Positions 16,159 to 24,498 of a DNA stretch of 64,000 bases are shown one piece after another (position 1 is the first letter of the stretch; each line of letters starts with the position of its first letter). The DNA is from Anaerofilum hominis (GTDB taxonomy: Bacteria > Bacillota > Clostridia > Oscillospirales > Ruminococcaceae), in the NCBI RefSeq assembly GCF_014287275.1, contig NZ_JACONZ010000004.1:186001-250000 (forward strand), read 5' to 3'. Made by a program: the position numbers and the translations under genes. Below the pieces are notes generated by a model that ran no database searches, was not told the DNA's origin, and saw only the letters and a program-made list of their open reading frames with translations.

Positions 16159-18045
16159 ATGACCAGAAAGCAGAAAAAGGCATTGCTGCGCATCCTGATC
16201 AGCGGGGCGCTTTTTCTGGCGGGGGAACTGCTGCCGCTGGGGGGATGGTGGAAGCTGCTCTTCTTCCTGCCCGCATACCTGATCGTGGGCGGGGATGTCT
16301 TGCTGAAAGCCGCGAAAAATATTGCCCACGGCCAGATATTTGATGAGAACTTTCTCATGTGCATCGCCACGGTGGGGGCGTTTGGGCTGGCGCTGTACGA
16401 CCAGATCACGGGCGCCGAGTCGATGGTGGGCTACGACGAGGCGGTCGCCGTCATGCTGTTCTATCAGGTGGGCGAGCTGTTCCAGAGCTATGCGGTGGGC
16501 AAATCCCGCGCTTCTATCGCCAGCCTTATGGATATCCGGCCGGATTACGCCAACATCCGCCGGGACGGCGCGCTGGTGCAGGTGGACCCCGAGTCGGTGG
16601 CCATCGGCGACGTGATCGTGGTCAAGGCGGGGGAGAAGATACCGCTGGACGGCACCGTGCTGTCGGGCGAGACCACGGTGGACACCGCGGCCCTCACCGG
16701 CGAGTCGGTGCCGCGGGACCTGGGCCCGGGCGGCGAGGCGGTCAGCGGCTGCATCAATCTCACCGGCCTGATCGAGGTGCGGGTCGCCAAGCCCTTTGGC
16801 GAGTCGACGGTGGCAAAGATCCTCGATCTGGTCGAAAATGCCAGCAGCAAAAAGGCGAAAGCGGAAAACTTTATCACAAAGTTTGCCCGCTATTACACCC
16901 CGGCGGTGGTCCTTGCGGCCGTGCTGCTGGCGGTGGCGCCGCCTCTGTTTTTGGGCGGCTGGGGCGAGTGGATCCACCGGGCGCTGATCTTTTTGGTGGT
17001 GTCCTGCCCCTGCGCGCTGGTCATCTCGATCCCGCTGAGCTTTTTTGGGGGCATCGGCGGCGCGTCCAAGCGGGGCATCCTGGTCAAGGGAAGCAACTAT
17101 CTTGAGGCCCTGGCCGGGGCAGAGACCGTCGTTTTTGACAAGACGGGGACCCTTACCCGGGGCACCTTCAACGTCACCCGCATTGTACCGGAGGCGGGGG
17201 TGGAGCCCGCGGACCTGCTGGAAGCGGCGGCCCTGGCGGAGAGCTATTCCGACCATCCCATCTCGCTGTCGCTCAGGCGCGCCTATGGACGGGAGGCCGA
17301 CGCCGCGCGGGTGGGCAAAGCCGAGGAGATCTCGGGCCACGGGGTGCGCACGCTGGTGGACGGCGCCGAGGTGCTGGCGGGCAACGCCAAGCTGATGAGA
17401 GCGGAGGGGATCGACTTTTCCGCCCTGCAAGAGCCGGGCACCGTGGTCTATGTGGCGCGGCAGGGAAGATACCTGGGCGCGATCCTGATCTCGGACGAGG
17501 TCAAGGAAGACGCGGCCGCGGCGGTGCGCGCCCTCCGGGAGGCAGGCATCCGCAAAACAGTGATGCTGACCGGGGACGCGAGAGCGGTGGGCGAGGCTGT
17601 GGCCCAAAGCTTGGGGCTGGACGAGGTACACGCCGAGCTGCTGCCCGCCGGAAAGGTGGAGGCGGTGGAAGTGCTGCTGGCGGAGAAAAGCGAAAACGGG
17701 CGGCTGGTCTTTGTGGGCGACGGCATCAACGACGCGCCGGTGCTCAGCCGCGCGGATATCGGGGTGGCCATGGGCGGCCTGGGCAGCGACGCGGCCATCG
17801 AGGCGGCGGATATCGTGCTGATGGACGACAAGCCCTCCGAGCTGGCGGTGGCGATCCGCATTGCGAAAAAAACGCTGGGCATCGTGCGGCAGAACATCGT
17901 TTTTGCCCTGGCCGTCAAGCTGGCGGTGCTGCTCCTGTCGGCGCTGGGCATGGCGGGCATGTGGCAGGCCGTTTTTGCGGACGTGGGGGTGTCGGTCATC
18001 GCCATCCTGAATGCCTCCCGCGCCCTGAACACAAAAAATCTCTGA
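16159..18045 (+). CDS. P1B-type heavy-metal-transporting ATPase (Zn/Cd/Pb class)
   Basis: 628 residues. In order: N-terminal membrane helices, the actuator motif TGES (ALTGESVP), the membrane CPC motif (Cys283-Pro-Cys285), the phosphorylation motif DKTGT (Asp327), the nucleotide-domain HP (SDHPIS), GDGINDAP, and the final-helix motif FADVGVSVIAILNASRAL whose Asp is typical of the ZntA/CadA class. It exports divalent soft metals across the membrane with ATP. The cytosolic HMA domain usually at the N-terminus is missing and is encoded separately at 15809. ATG 16159 lies downstream of AAAAGGGGA; 131 bases separate it from the HMA gene. Confidence 0.95.
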   Translation: MTRKQKKALLRILISGALFLAGELLPLGGWWKLLFFLPAYLIVGGDVLLKAAKNIAHGQIFDENFLMCIATVGAFGLALYDQITGAESMVGYDEAVAVMLFYQVGELFQSYAVGKSRASIASLMDIRPDYANIRRDGALVQVDPESVAIGDVIVVKAGEKIPLDGTVLSGETTVDTAALTGESVPRDLGPGGEAVSGCINLTGLIEVRVAKPFGESTVAKILDLVENASSKKAKAENFITKFARYYTPAVVLAAVLLAVAPPLFLGGWGEWIHRALIFLVVSCPCALVISIPLSFFGGIGGASKRGILVKGSNYLEALAGAETVVFDKTGTLTRGTFNVTRIVPEAGVEPADLLEAAALAESYSDHPISLSLRRAYGREADAARVGKAEEISGHGVRTLVDGAEVLAGNAKLMRAEGIDFSALQEPGTVVYVARQGRYLGAILISDEVKEDAAAAVRALREAGIRKTVMLTGDARAVGEAVAQSLGLDEVHAELLPAGKVEAVEVLLAEKSENGRLVFVGDGINDAPVLSRADIGVAMGGLGSDAAIEAADIVLMDDKPSELAVAIRIAKKTLGIVRQNIVFALAVKLAVLLLSALGMAGMWQAVFADVGVSVIAILNASRALNTKNL

Positions 18046-18226
18046 AGCACATCCCAAAAACGGCGGACCAAGGCCCGTGGCGGGGCGCGAAAGACCGGGG
18101 CCAAAGCCGCCTGGGACCAGAGGGATAAAACGCGGGCCGACGCGCCGGAAGAGCTGAAAAAACAGCCCGGCGCAGCGGCCCGCGTTTTGGCGGACGACAA
18201 AAAAGCGAAAGTAGAGGAAAACGGCT

Positions 18227-18811
18227 TTGGACAGACTGCTCAACTGGATGGGACTGACGGCCTGGGCGCTGTTTTATCTCATTTATTTTGTCAAAAACCT
18301 GCTTTTGCGCCGGCACGGCATCCGCGCAAACCGCATCGGCAAGGGGCAAAAAGGCCGCACGGCAGCCCGGGTGGAGCGCCTGCTCGGCCCTGTGACCCTG
18401 ATGCTGGGCGTCCTGCAGCCCCTCAGCTTTCAGCCGGGCCTGCTGAAGCCGCTGGCGCTGCCGGAAGCGGTGCGCGGGGCGGGGCTTCTGCTGGCCTTTG
18501 CGGGGGACGCGGTTTTTCTGCTTTCGGTGATCTGCATGGGGGCAAACTGGCGCGCCGGCGTGGATGCGACCCAGCGCACCGCGCTGGTGACCGGCGGCGT
18601 CTATGCCCGCAGCCGCAACCCGGCGTTTCTCGGCTTTGATCTGCTCTATCTGGGGCTTGCCCTGGCCGCGCCGGCCCCGCTGCATCTGGCGCTGGCGGCG
18701 CTGGGCGTTTTGGTCCTGCATCTGCAGATCCTGCAGGAGGAGGCTTATCTCACGGCGGTTTTCGGGGACGCATACGAACAGTACCGGCGCAGGGTGCGGC
18801 GGTATCTGTAG
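18227..18811 (+). CDS. Isoprenylcysteine carboxyl methyltransferase-like membrane methyltransferase
   Basis: 194 residues with four to five membrane segments. The C-terminal signature GGVYARSRNPAFLGFDLLYLGLAL followed by LQILQEEAYLTAVFGDAYEQYRRRVRRYL matches the ICMT/phospholipid methyltransferase superfamily, where RNP, the E and the YxxYxxxVxR tail bind AdoMet. Bacterial members act on unknown lipophilic substrates. The start is TTG at 18227, about seven bases after GAGGAAA. It lies 180 bases after the ATPase gene and may or may not be cotranscribed with it. Confidence 0.85.
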   Translation: MDRLLNWMGLTAWALFYLIYFVKNLLLRRHGIRANRIGKGQKGRTAARVERLLGPVTLMLGVLQPLSFQPGLLKPLALPEAVRGAGLLLAFAGDAVFLLSVICMGANWRAGVDATQRTALVTGGVYARSRNPAFLGFDLLYLGLALAAPAPLHLALAALGVLVLHLQILQEEAYLTAVFGDAYEQYRRRVRRYL

Positions 18812-19441
18812 CAGTCCCGGAAAGCGTTTTGTTTCAGCGATCCGCATGGGGACAGCAGATGTGCCGGCACAGCTGCGCCCTATGCGCCGCAGAGGCACAA
18901 AGCAAGGCTACGGCAGAAAAGAGGCGGACGAAAACAGCGTGCCGGGGCGCGCGTCGGCCCTGTGCGCGGGCTGGGCGATGCGGCCCCTCATTTGTGCGGG
19001 AAACAGACGGCTGCCTCCAGGCCCTGGAGGCGCTTTGTTTCCGATATCGGAACGCGTTGCAGCCCAAGTCCCCGCCGCTGCCGCGCGGACAGGGCCGGCG
19101 GGGCAGCTAAGACCCGCGGTCGGCAAAACGCCCCTGGATGCAGGAGAACATGAAGCCTGCATCCGGGGGCGTTTTGGTTTGTCTGCACAAAATGCAGCGG
19201 CATGGGCCCGCTGCCGGTCTGGGAAGGAGGCGCTGGCCCATCTAAGCGGGCTGAGAAGCGTTTCCCCTCTGCGCGCGCAGGCGGACCGCACCCGAAGCAT
19301 CGTCGGATTTTGGGCGGGAGATGACGGTCTCCCTTGGCGCACGCAGGCGGACCGCATCGCCCGGCACCGCGCACTTTGCGGGACGCGTGCCCCGGACGGC
19401 CCGCAAAGCGGGCCCGGCAAACGGAGACGGGCATCTGCGGT
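18812..19441. other. Gene-poor GC-rich region with a long hairpin and short direct repeats
   Basis: This stretch of 630 bases has no frame that looks like a gene. It contains the hairpin at 19124-19176 and a 15-base direct repeat CGCAGGCGGACCGCA at 19276-19290 and 19342-19356, with partly similar flanks (TTTCCCCTCTGCGC and TCTCCCTTGGCGC). A short hairpin GGGAGA...TCTCCC lies at about 19316-19333. These may be remains of small dispersed repeats. Confidence 0.5.
19124..19176. terminator. Strong hairpin, probable bidirectional terminator
   Basis: CAAAACGCCCCTGGATGCAGG (start 19124) pairs with the segment ending GGGGGCGTTTTG at 19176, 21 bp with one G-T pair, 11-base loop. TTTTGGTTTG follows on the plus strand. 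Confidence 0.6.
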
Positions 19442-20203
19442 TTATTTTGTCCCGCCTGCAGCGCGGGCGATGGCGCGGTCCATCATCGCGCCCATCCGCA
19501 GGGGAAACAGATAATTTACCCTCATCAGCAGCTGCTGGCCGGCGCTGTGGCAGAGCAGAAAACTCTTTTTGCCGATGCGCCGCGCCAGACCGGCGCCCAC
19601 CGTCTCCGGCGGGGTCATAAACTCCGCGGGCACGGGCAGGGGGGCGGCGGAAGCCGTGCGGGTCAGGGGAGGGTGGATCAGATGTACGCTGACGCCGTCC
19701 GGCGCGTATTCCAGGCGGAGGCATTTGGCCAGCGCTTCGATCGCGCCCTTGCTGGAGGCGTAGGGGGCGATGCCGGGAAAGCCGGTCACCCCGACGCCGG
19801 AACTGGTGAACACCAGCCTGCCGCGGCTTTTGCGCAGATGGGGCAGCGCGGCGCGCGCCAGGTGCAGGGCGCCGAAATAGTTGGTGTCCAGCACCTGGCG
19901 AAATGCGGTTTCCCCTGTGGCGCTGAAAGGGCCGAACGTGCACAGGCAGGCGTTGTGTACCGCGCAGTCAAGGCCGCCGAATTCCGCTGCGGCCCGCTCC
20001 ACGCAGCTGGCCGTCTGCTCCGGGTCCCGCACGTCGCACTGCAGCGCCAGCAGGCCGGGGAACGCTTCTCCCTGACGCTGCAGGGGGGAGAGGTCGAGAT
20101 CCAGCACCGCCACCCGGCATCCGCTTTGCAGCAGCCCGCGGGCGAGATAAAAGCCGATGCCCTGCGCACCGCCGGTGATCACAAAATTTTTCAGCGTTTT
20201 CAT
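19442..20203 (-). CDS. Short-chain dehydrogenase/reductase (SDR)
   Basis: 253 residues. The Rossmann cofactor motif is TGGAQGIG near the N-terminus with an acidic end to strand 2 (VAVLDLDL), the strand-4 motif NAC (normally NAG), catalytic Ser in VFTSSGVGV and YASSK. A classical NAD(P)-dependent oxidoreductase; the substrate is unknown. NAC in place of NAG is a mild deviation. Its ATG overlaps the stop codon of the TetR gene (20200-20203), so both are expressed from the regulated promoter at 20840-20868 and the reductase is the likely regulated function. Confidence 0.92.
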   Translation of the reverse strand: MKTLKNFVITGGAQGIGFYLARGLLQSGCRVAVLDLDLSPLQRQGEAFPGLLALQCDVRDPEQTASCVERAAAEFGGLDCAVHNACLCTFGPFSATGETAFRQVLDTNYFGALHLARAALPHLRKSRGRLVFTSSGVGVTGFPGIAPYASSKGAIEALAKCLRLEYAPDGVSVHLIHPPLTRTASAAPLPVPAEFMTPPETVGAGLARRIGKKSFLLCHSAGQQLLMRVNYLFPLRMGAMMDRAIARAAGGTK

Positions 20204-20796
20204 GGATGATGCTCCTTTAAAAAATCTTCCAGGTGGCGGCGCACCGCCTCCAGCAGCCGGGCCCGGGCCTCGGCGCTGTCCAGCGGAAACTCCCGCTCAT
20301 AGAGAAAAAGGATGGGGGCCAGATACAGCAGGGCCAGCCGCTGCTCCTGCCCGGCGGGGAAGCGGCCCGTCTGCGACAGGCGGGCGAACATGCGGGTCTG
20401 GAACTGAAGCGGACGGTCAAAATACCATTCCCGGTACAGCGCGGCCAGCGCCGGGTCGTGCTCCCTTTCAATGCGCAGCATCCCAAAAAAAGCGAGGATC
20501 TCCGGGTCCAGCAGATAGCCCTGCACATAGCCGGTCCCCACGCGCAGGAACACTTCGTCCTCCAGTTCCGTCAGCTGCGCCATGCCCTCGTCCAGCAGGC
20601 TGGTAAAGCGGCCCGCTTTTTCCGCAAAGCGGCCCAGCAGCGCGTCCAGCAGCGCGCGCTTGTTTTTGAAGTGATAATAAAGCGAGCTTTCCCGGATGCC
20701 CACCTCGCCGCAGATGTCCCGGATCGACACGGCGTGGTACCCGCGGCGCGAAAACTGCCCCAGCGCCGCCTGCAAGATCTGTTCCCCGGTGTCCAT
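20200..20796 (-). CDS. TetR-family transcriptional regulator
   Basis: 198 residues. The N-terminal helix-turn-helix is classic TetR: ILQAALGQFSRRGYHAVSIRDICGEVGIRESSLYYHFKNKRALL. The rest is a helical ligand-binding domain that cannot be assigned. Two palindromic operators overlap its own promoter just upstream (20821-20836 and 20846-20861), so it is almost certainly autorepressed together with the coupled SDR gene. Confidence 0.93.
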   Translation of the reverse strand: MDTGEQILQAALGQFSRRGYHAVSIRDICGEVGIRESSLYYHFKNKRALLDALLGRFAEKAGRFTSLLDEGMAQLTELEDEVFLRVGTGYVQGYLLDPEILAFFGMLRIEREHDPALAALYREWYFDRPLQFQTRMFARLSQTGRFPAGQEQRLALLYLAPILFLYEREFPLDSAEARARLLEAVRRHLEDFLKEHHP

Positions 20797-20820
20797 TCTC
20801 TGCTGCCCTCATTCTTTTGA

Positions 20821-20836
20821 CCTAACGATCGTTAGG
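20821..20836. promoter_or_regulatory. TetR operator 1
   Basis: CCTAACGATCGTTAGG is a perfect 16-base palindrome downstream of the tetR-like -10 box, a typical TetR-family site (TAACGxTCGTTA). Confidence 0.85.
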
Positions 20837-20839
20837 TTC

Positions 20840-20868
20840 ATTGTACCTAACGGTCGTTAGATTGTCAA
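20840..20868 (-). promoter_or_regulatory. Promoter of the TetR-SDR operon
   Basis: On the minus strand TTGACA (20868-20863) and TACAAT (20845-20840) with a 17-base spacer. Operator 2 fills the spacer and operator 1 covers the start region. Confidence 0.9.
20846..20861. promoter_or_regulatory. TetR operator 2
   Basis: CCTAACGGTCGTTAGA is a near-copy of operator 1 with one change from symmetry, placed inside the promoter spacer; repeat-to-repeat distance is 25 bases. Confidence 0.85.
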
Positions 20869-20935
20869 GCACACATCTTTTATTCTTTTTCTGCGTAAAG
20901 ATAAAGGGCGGAAAGATCACGGGGGAGGGGTCACT

Positions 20936-21802
20936 GTGCTGGAGTTTACCAAGATGCAGGGGGCGGGCAACGACTTCATCGTCTTTGACGGGATGGCGCG
21001 CACTCTGCCGGAATACGGGCTGTTGGCGCGGGCGGTGTGCAGCCGGCGTTTTGGGATCGGGGCGGACGGGATCCTCGTGGCCCGGGCCAGCGACGATGCG
21101 GACCTGGCTATGGTCTATTACAATGCCGACGGCAGCCGGGCCGCCATGTGCGGCAACGGCATGCGCTGCTTTGCCAAATTTGCACGGGAAAACGGCTTGA
21201 CGGCAAAAAACGTCTTTACGGTCGAGACGCCGGACGGCGTCAAAAAGGTGCGGACCGCGGTGAGCGGCGAGGGAGTCGTGACCCGTGTGACCGTCGACAT
21301 GGGCAGGCCGGTCTTTTTGCCCTACGAGCTGCCGGTGCTGCTGCCCGGCGAGCGGATCGCCGACCGTCCCCTGGAAGCGGCGGGACGGCGGCTGCGCGTC
21401 ACCTGTGTGCGGGTGGGGGTGCCCCACACCGTGATCTTCGTGCCCGCGCTCTCGCGGGCGGAGGTGGAGACGGTGGGGCCGGCCGTGGAGCGGCACCCGG
21501 CTTTTCCCAGCGGGACCAATGTGGATTTTGTGGAGGTGACGGGCAGAGACCGGCTGAAGATCGCCACCTGGGAGCGCGGCGCCGGCCACACGCTGGCCTG
21601 CGGCACCGGCTGCTGCGCCGCGGCTGTGGCGGCGCGCACCGGCGGCAGGGTCATCGGGGACCGGGTGCGGCTGGACACGGAGGGCGGGCCCCTGCAGGTC
21701 GGTTTTTTGCCGGACGGCTCGGTGCGGCTGACCGGCGGGGCCGAGACGATATGCACCGGCGTGCTGTCGCCGGGCCTGCTCTGCCGCCGTCCGCGCCCCT
21801 GA
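20936..21802 (+). CDS. dapF: Diaminopimelate epimerase
   Basis: 288 residues, the usual length. Both active-site cysteines are in their motifs: Cys72 in MCGNGMRCFAKF and Cys222 in ACGTGCCAA. The N-terminus FTKMQGAGNDFIVFD is also diagnostic. It converts LL- to meso-diaminopimelate for lysine and peptidoglycan synthesis. The start is GTG at 20936 after GGGGGAGGGG. It is divergent from the TetR operon and appears to be a single gene; other lysine genes are not nearby. Confidence 0.97.
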   Translation: MLEFTKMQGAGNDFIVFDGMARTLPEYGLLARAVCSRRFGIGADGILVARASDDADLAMVYYNADGSRAAMCGNGMRCFAKFARENGLTAKNVFTVETPDGVKKVRTAVSGEGVVTRVTVDMGRPVFLPYELPVLLPGERIADRPLEAAGRRLRVTCVRVGVPHTVIFVPALSRAEVETVGPAVERHPAFPSGTNVDFVEVTGRDRLKIATWERGAGHTLACGTGCCAAAVAARTGGRVIGDRVRLDTEGGPLQVGFLPDGSVRLTGGAETICTGVLSPGLLCRRPRP

Positions 21803-22035
21803 CGCCGCGGCCGCCCGCGGGCTTTTCCGCGCGGTATTCCCGCCGCCCTGCGCCCGGCGCGGCGGACGGGGACGGGCGGCGGGCTGCCCTGTTTGCGGGG
21901 CAGGAAATGACAGCTTGATGAAAAAGCGTGCCCGGACCGACTAAAAATTTTTTTTTGTCCCATCCTAACATCGAATCCAAGCGCCGGGCCGGCGAAGACC
22001 GCAGACCCGGCAGCGAATGAAATGGGAGGATGGCT

Positions 22036-23412
22036 ATGAACAAGGCAAAAAGGCTCGCGGCCCTGGCTCTGGCGCTGACCCTGGCGGCCGGCGCATTTTC
22101 CGGCTGCTGGAACAAGGACGACTCCTCGTCTTCCAGCGGCTCCGGCTCGGCATCGGGCGGGTCGGGCAAAGTTTATTTTTTGAACTTCAAACCGGAGGTG
22201 GACGGCGTCTGGCAGACCATCGCCAAGGAGTACACGCAGAAGACCGGCGTGCAGGTCAAGGTGACCACCGCGGCTTCGGGCACCTATGAAGAACAGCTCA
22301 AATCGGAGATGGCAAAAAAAGAGGCGCCGACCATCTTTCAGGTCAACGGCCCGGTGGGATACGCCTCCTGGGCGGACTGGTGCGCGGATATCTCGGGCAG
22401 CGAACTGGCCGGGCACCTGCGCGAGGGCGTCGGGGTGCTGGGCGACGGGGAAAAGATCTACGGCATCCCCTACACGGTGGAGGGGTACGGCATCATCGTG
22501 AACACCGCCATCATGGACCGCTATTTTGCGCTGGAGGGCGCAAAGGCAAAATCGCTGGAGGAGATCAACGGTTTTGAAAAGCTGAAAGAGGTCGTCGAGG
22601 ACATGCAGGCGAAAAAAGCCGAGCTGGGCATCGACGGCGTGTTCGCCTCCACCTCGCTGCTCTCCGGCGAGGACTGGCGCTGGCAGACCCACCTGGCCAA
22701 CGTGGCCCTTGCGCCGGAATTCGATGAGCTGGGCGCCGATATGACCGACGCCAAGACCGCGCCCGAGATCTCGTTCAAGTACAGCGAAAATTTTAAAAAC
22801 CTGTTCGACCTCTATCTGGACAACTCCACCATCGACGCAAAGCTGTCCGGCAGCAAAACGGTGAACGATTCGATGGCGGAGTTCGCCCTGGGCAAGTGCG
22901 CCATGGTGCAGAACGGCAACTGGGGCTACAGCCAGATCGCCGGCGTGGACGGCAACGTGGTGAAAGAGAGCGACGTGACCTTTCTGCCCCTGTATATGGG
23001 CCTGCCGGGAGAAGAGGACCAGGGCCTTGCCATCGGCACCGAAAACTTTTTGTGCGTCAATGCCCAGGCCTCCGCAGAGGACCAGAAAGCCTCCCTTGAT
23101 TTTCTCAACTGGCTGTTCACCTCGGACGAGGGCCGCGCCTATGTGAAGGGCGAGCTGGGCTTTATCGCCCCCTTTGACACCTTTACCGCAGAGGACGCCC
23201 CGGCCGACCCGCTGGGCCGCGCGGTGGTGGAGTGGCAGAACCGGGACGGCGTCAAAAACACCCCGTGGGACTTCACGATCTTTCCCAGCCAGACCTTCAA
23301 GGACAATTTCGGCTCGGCCCTGCTGCGGTATGCTCAGGGCAGCCTCACCTGGGACGACCTGATCGGGTCGGTCGTCGCGGACTGGAAAACGGAAAAAGCC
23401 AATATCGCCTGA
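22036..23412 (+). CDS. Carbohydrate ABC transporter substrate-binding lipoprotein
   Basis: 458 residues from ATG 22036, six bases after GGGAGG; an ATG at 22030 sits inside that site. Signal peptide with lipobox AGAFSGC (mature Cys), then a Ser/Gly-rich linker, then a family 1 (MalE/MsmE-like) binding fold with KVTTAASGTYEEQLKSEMA and PYTVEGYGIIVN. It captures a sugar or oligosaccharide outside the membrane. Two permease genes follow. The terminator at 23473-23522 between it and the permeases would give the binding protein the higher expression usual for such systems. Confidence 0.92.
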   Translation: MNKAKRLAALALALTLAAGAFSGCWNKDDSSSSSGSGSASGGSGKVYFLNFKPEVDGVWQTIAKEYTQKTGVQVKVTTAASGTYEEQLKSEMAKKEAPTIFQVNGPVGYASWADWCADISGSELAGHLREGVGVLGDGEKIYGIPYTVEGYGIIVNTAIMDRYFALEGAKAKSLEEINGFEKLKEVVEDMQAKKAELGIDGVFASTSLLSGEDWRWQTHLANVALAPEFDELGADMTDAKTAPEISFKYSENFKNLFDLYLDNSTIDAKLSGSKTVNDSMAEFALGKCAMVQNGNWGYSQIAGVDGNVVKESDVTFLPLYMGLPGEEDQGLAIGTENFLCVNAQASAEDQKASLDFLNWLFTSDEGRAYVKGELGFIAPFDTFTAEDAPADPLGRAVVEWQNRDGVKNTPWDFTIFPSQTFKDNFGSALLRYAQGSLTWDDLIGSVVADWKTEKANIA

Positions 23413-23472
23413 CGGGAGTTTGCCAAAGCGGCCCCGCGCGCTTTGTATTTTTGCGCGGGAACTGTCAAAGAT

Positions 23473-23522
23473 AAACAGCGGGTGCGATGAGGGCGTCGGC
23501 GCCCGCGCGCCCGCTGTTTTTT
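23473..23522 (+). terminator. Partial terminator between binding protein and permease genes
   Basis: AAACAGCGGG pairs with CCCGCTGTTT (23510-23519) and TTTTTT follows; the inner GC-rich part can extend the stem. A second large hairpin (CATGGCCGGC about 23535 with GCCGGCCATG about 23618) lies before the permease ribosome-binding site. Confidence 0.75.
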
Positions 23523-23643
23523 CGCGGCGCCCCTCATGGCCGGCCCGGTCAAAGCCGGGGTCCGGCCGCAAGCTGCGGCCGGCGGCGCGGCGGCAAAAGC
23601 CGCCTGCAGCCGGCCATGAAAAATCCGTCTCCGGAGGTCCCCT

Positions 23644-24498
23644 ATGCAAAAAACGCTCAAAAAAGCGCGCTGGTTCACCATTTTCGTCGTCCCCACGCTG
23701 CTGGCTTTTCTGGCGTCGTTTCTGGCGCCGTTCCTCATGGGCATCTATCTCTCTTTCTGCAAATTTACCACCGTCACCAATGCCCGCTGGGTGGGGGTGG
23801 ACAATTACCTGAGGGTGTTTACCGACCCGGGTGGAGACTTTGTGCGCGCGCTGAGCTTTACGGCGCTGTTCACAGTGGTGTCGGTGGTCACGGTCAATCT
23901 GTTCGCCTTTGCGCTGGCGCTGCTGCTGACGCGCGGGCTGCGGGGCACCAACCTGTTCCGCACCGTGTTTTTCATGCCAAACCTCATCGGCGGCATCGTG
24001 CTGGGTTATATCTGGCAGATCATCATCAACGGGGTGCTGCTGGGCTTTGGGGTGGACATCACCTTTGACGCGAAATACGGCTTTTGGGGCCTGGTGGTGC
24101 TGATGAACTGGCAGCTCATCGGCTATATGATGATCATCTATGTCGCCGGGCTGCAGAACGTGCCGCCCGAGCTGATCGAGGCGGCCGAGATCGACGGCGC
24201 GTCCGGCTGGCAGACGCTGATCCACGTCACGCTGCCCAACGTGATGCCCTCGGTGACCATCTGCACTTTTCTCACCCTGACCAACAGTTTCAAGCTGTTC
24301 GACCAGAACCTGGCCCTCACCGGCGGCGCGCCGGGCAAGCAGACGGCCATGCTGGCGCTGGACATCTATAACACCTTTTATAAGCGCACGGGCTGGGAGG
24401 GCGTGGGCCAGGCCAAGGCGGTGCTTTTCTTTTTAATGGTGGGCGCCATCGCTTTTATCCAGCTGCGCCTTACCCGCTCAAAGGAGGTGGAGAACTGA
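23644..24498 (+). CDS. Carbohydrate ABC transporter permease 1 (MalF/MsmF type)
   Basis: 284 residues with six membrane segments. The cytoplasmic EAA loop that contacts the ATPase is EAAEIDGASGWQTLIHVTLPNVMP. ATG 23644 follows GGAGG. Its stop overlaps the ATG of permease 2 (TGATG), so the two are coupled. No ATP-binding subunit gene is adjacent, as is common for Firmicute family 1 sugar importers that share an MsmK/MsiK ATPase encoded elsewhere. Confidence 0.93.
   Translation: MQKTLKKARWFTIFVVPTLLAFLASFLAPFLMGIYLSFCKFTTVTNARWVGVDNYLRVFTDPGGDFVRALSFTALFTVVSVVTVNLFAFALALLLTRGLRGTNLFRTVFFMPNLIGGIVLGYIWQIIINGVLLGFGVDITFDAKYGFWGLVVLMNWQLIGYMMIIYVAGLQNVPPELIEAAEIDGASGWQTLIHVTLPNVMPSVTICTFLTLTNSFKLFDQNLALTGGAPGKQTAMLALDIYNTFYKRTGWEGVGQAKAVLFFLMVGAIAFIQLRLTRSKEVEN

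Noticed and set aside
15778..18243. 821-codon open frame on the minus strand
   Set aside because: It is antisense to the P-type ATPase and its neighbours, is low-complexity His/Arg/Gly-rich and shows no domain; long antisense frames are common in GC-rich genes.
21322..24225. 967-codon open frame on the minus strand
   Set aside because: Antisense to dapF, the sugar-binding protein and permease genes, with no recognisable domain or start context.
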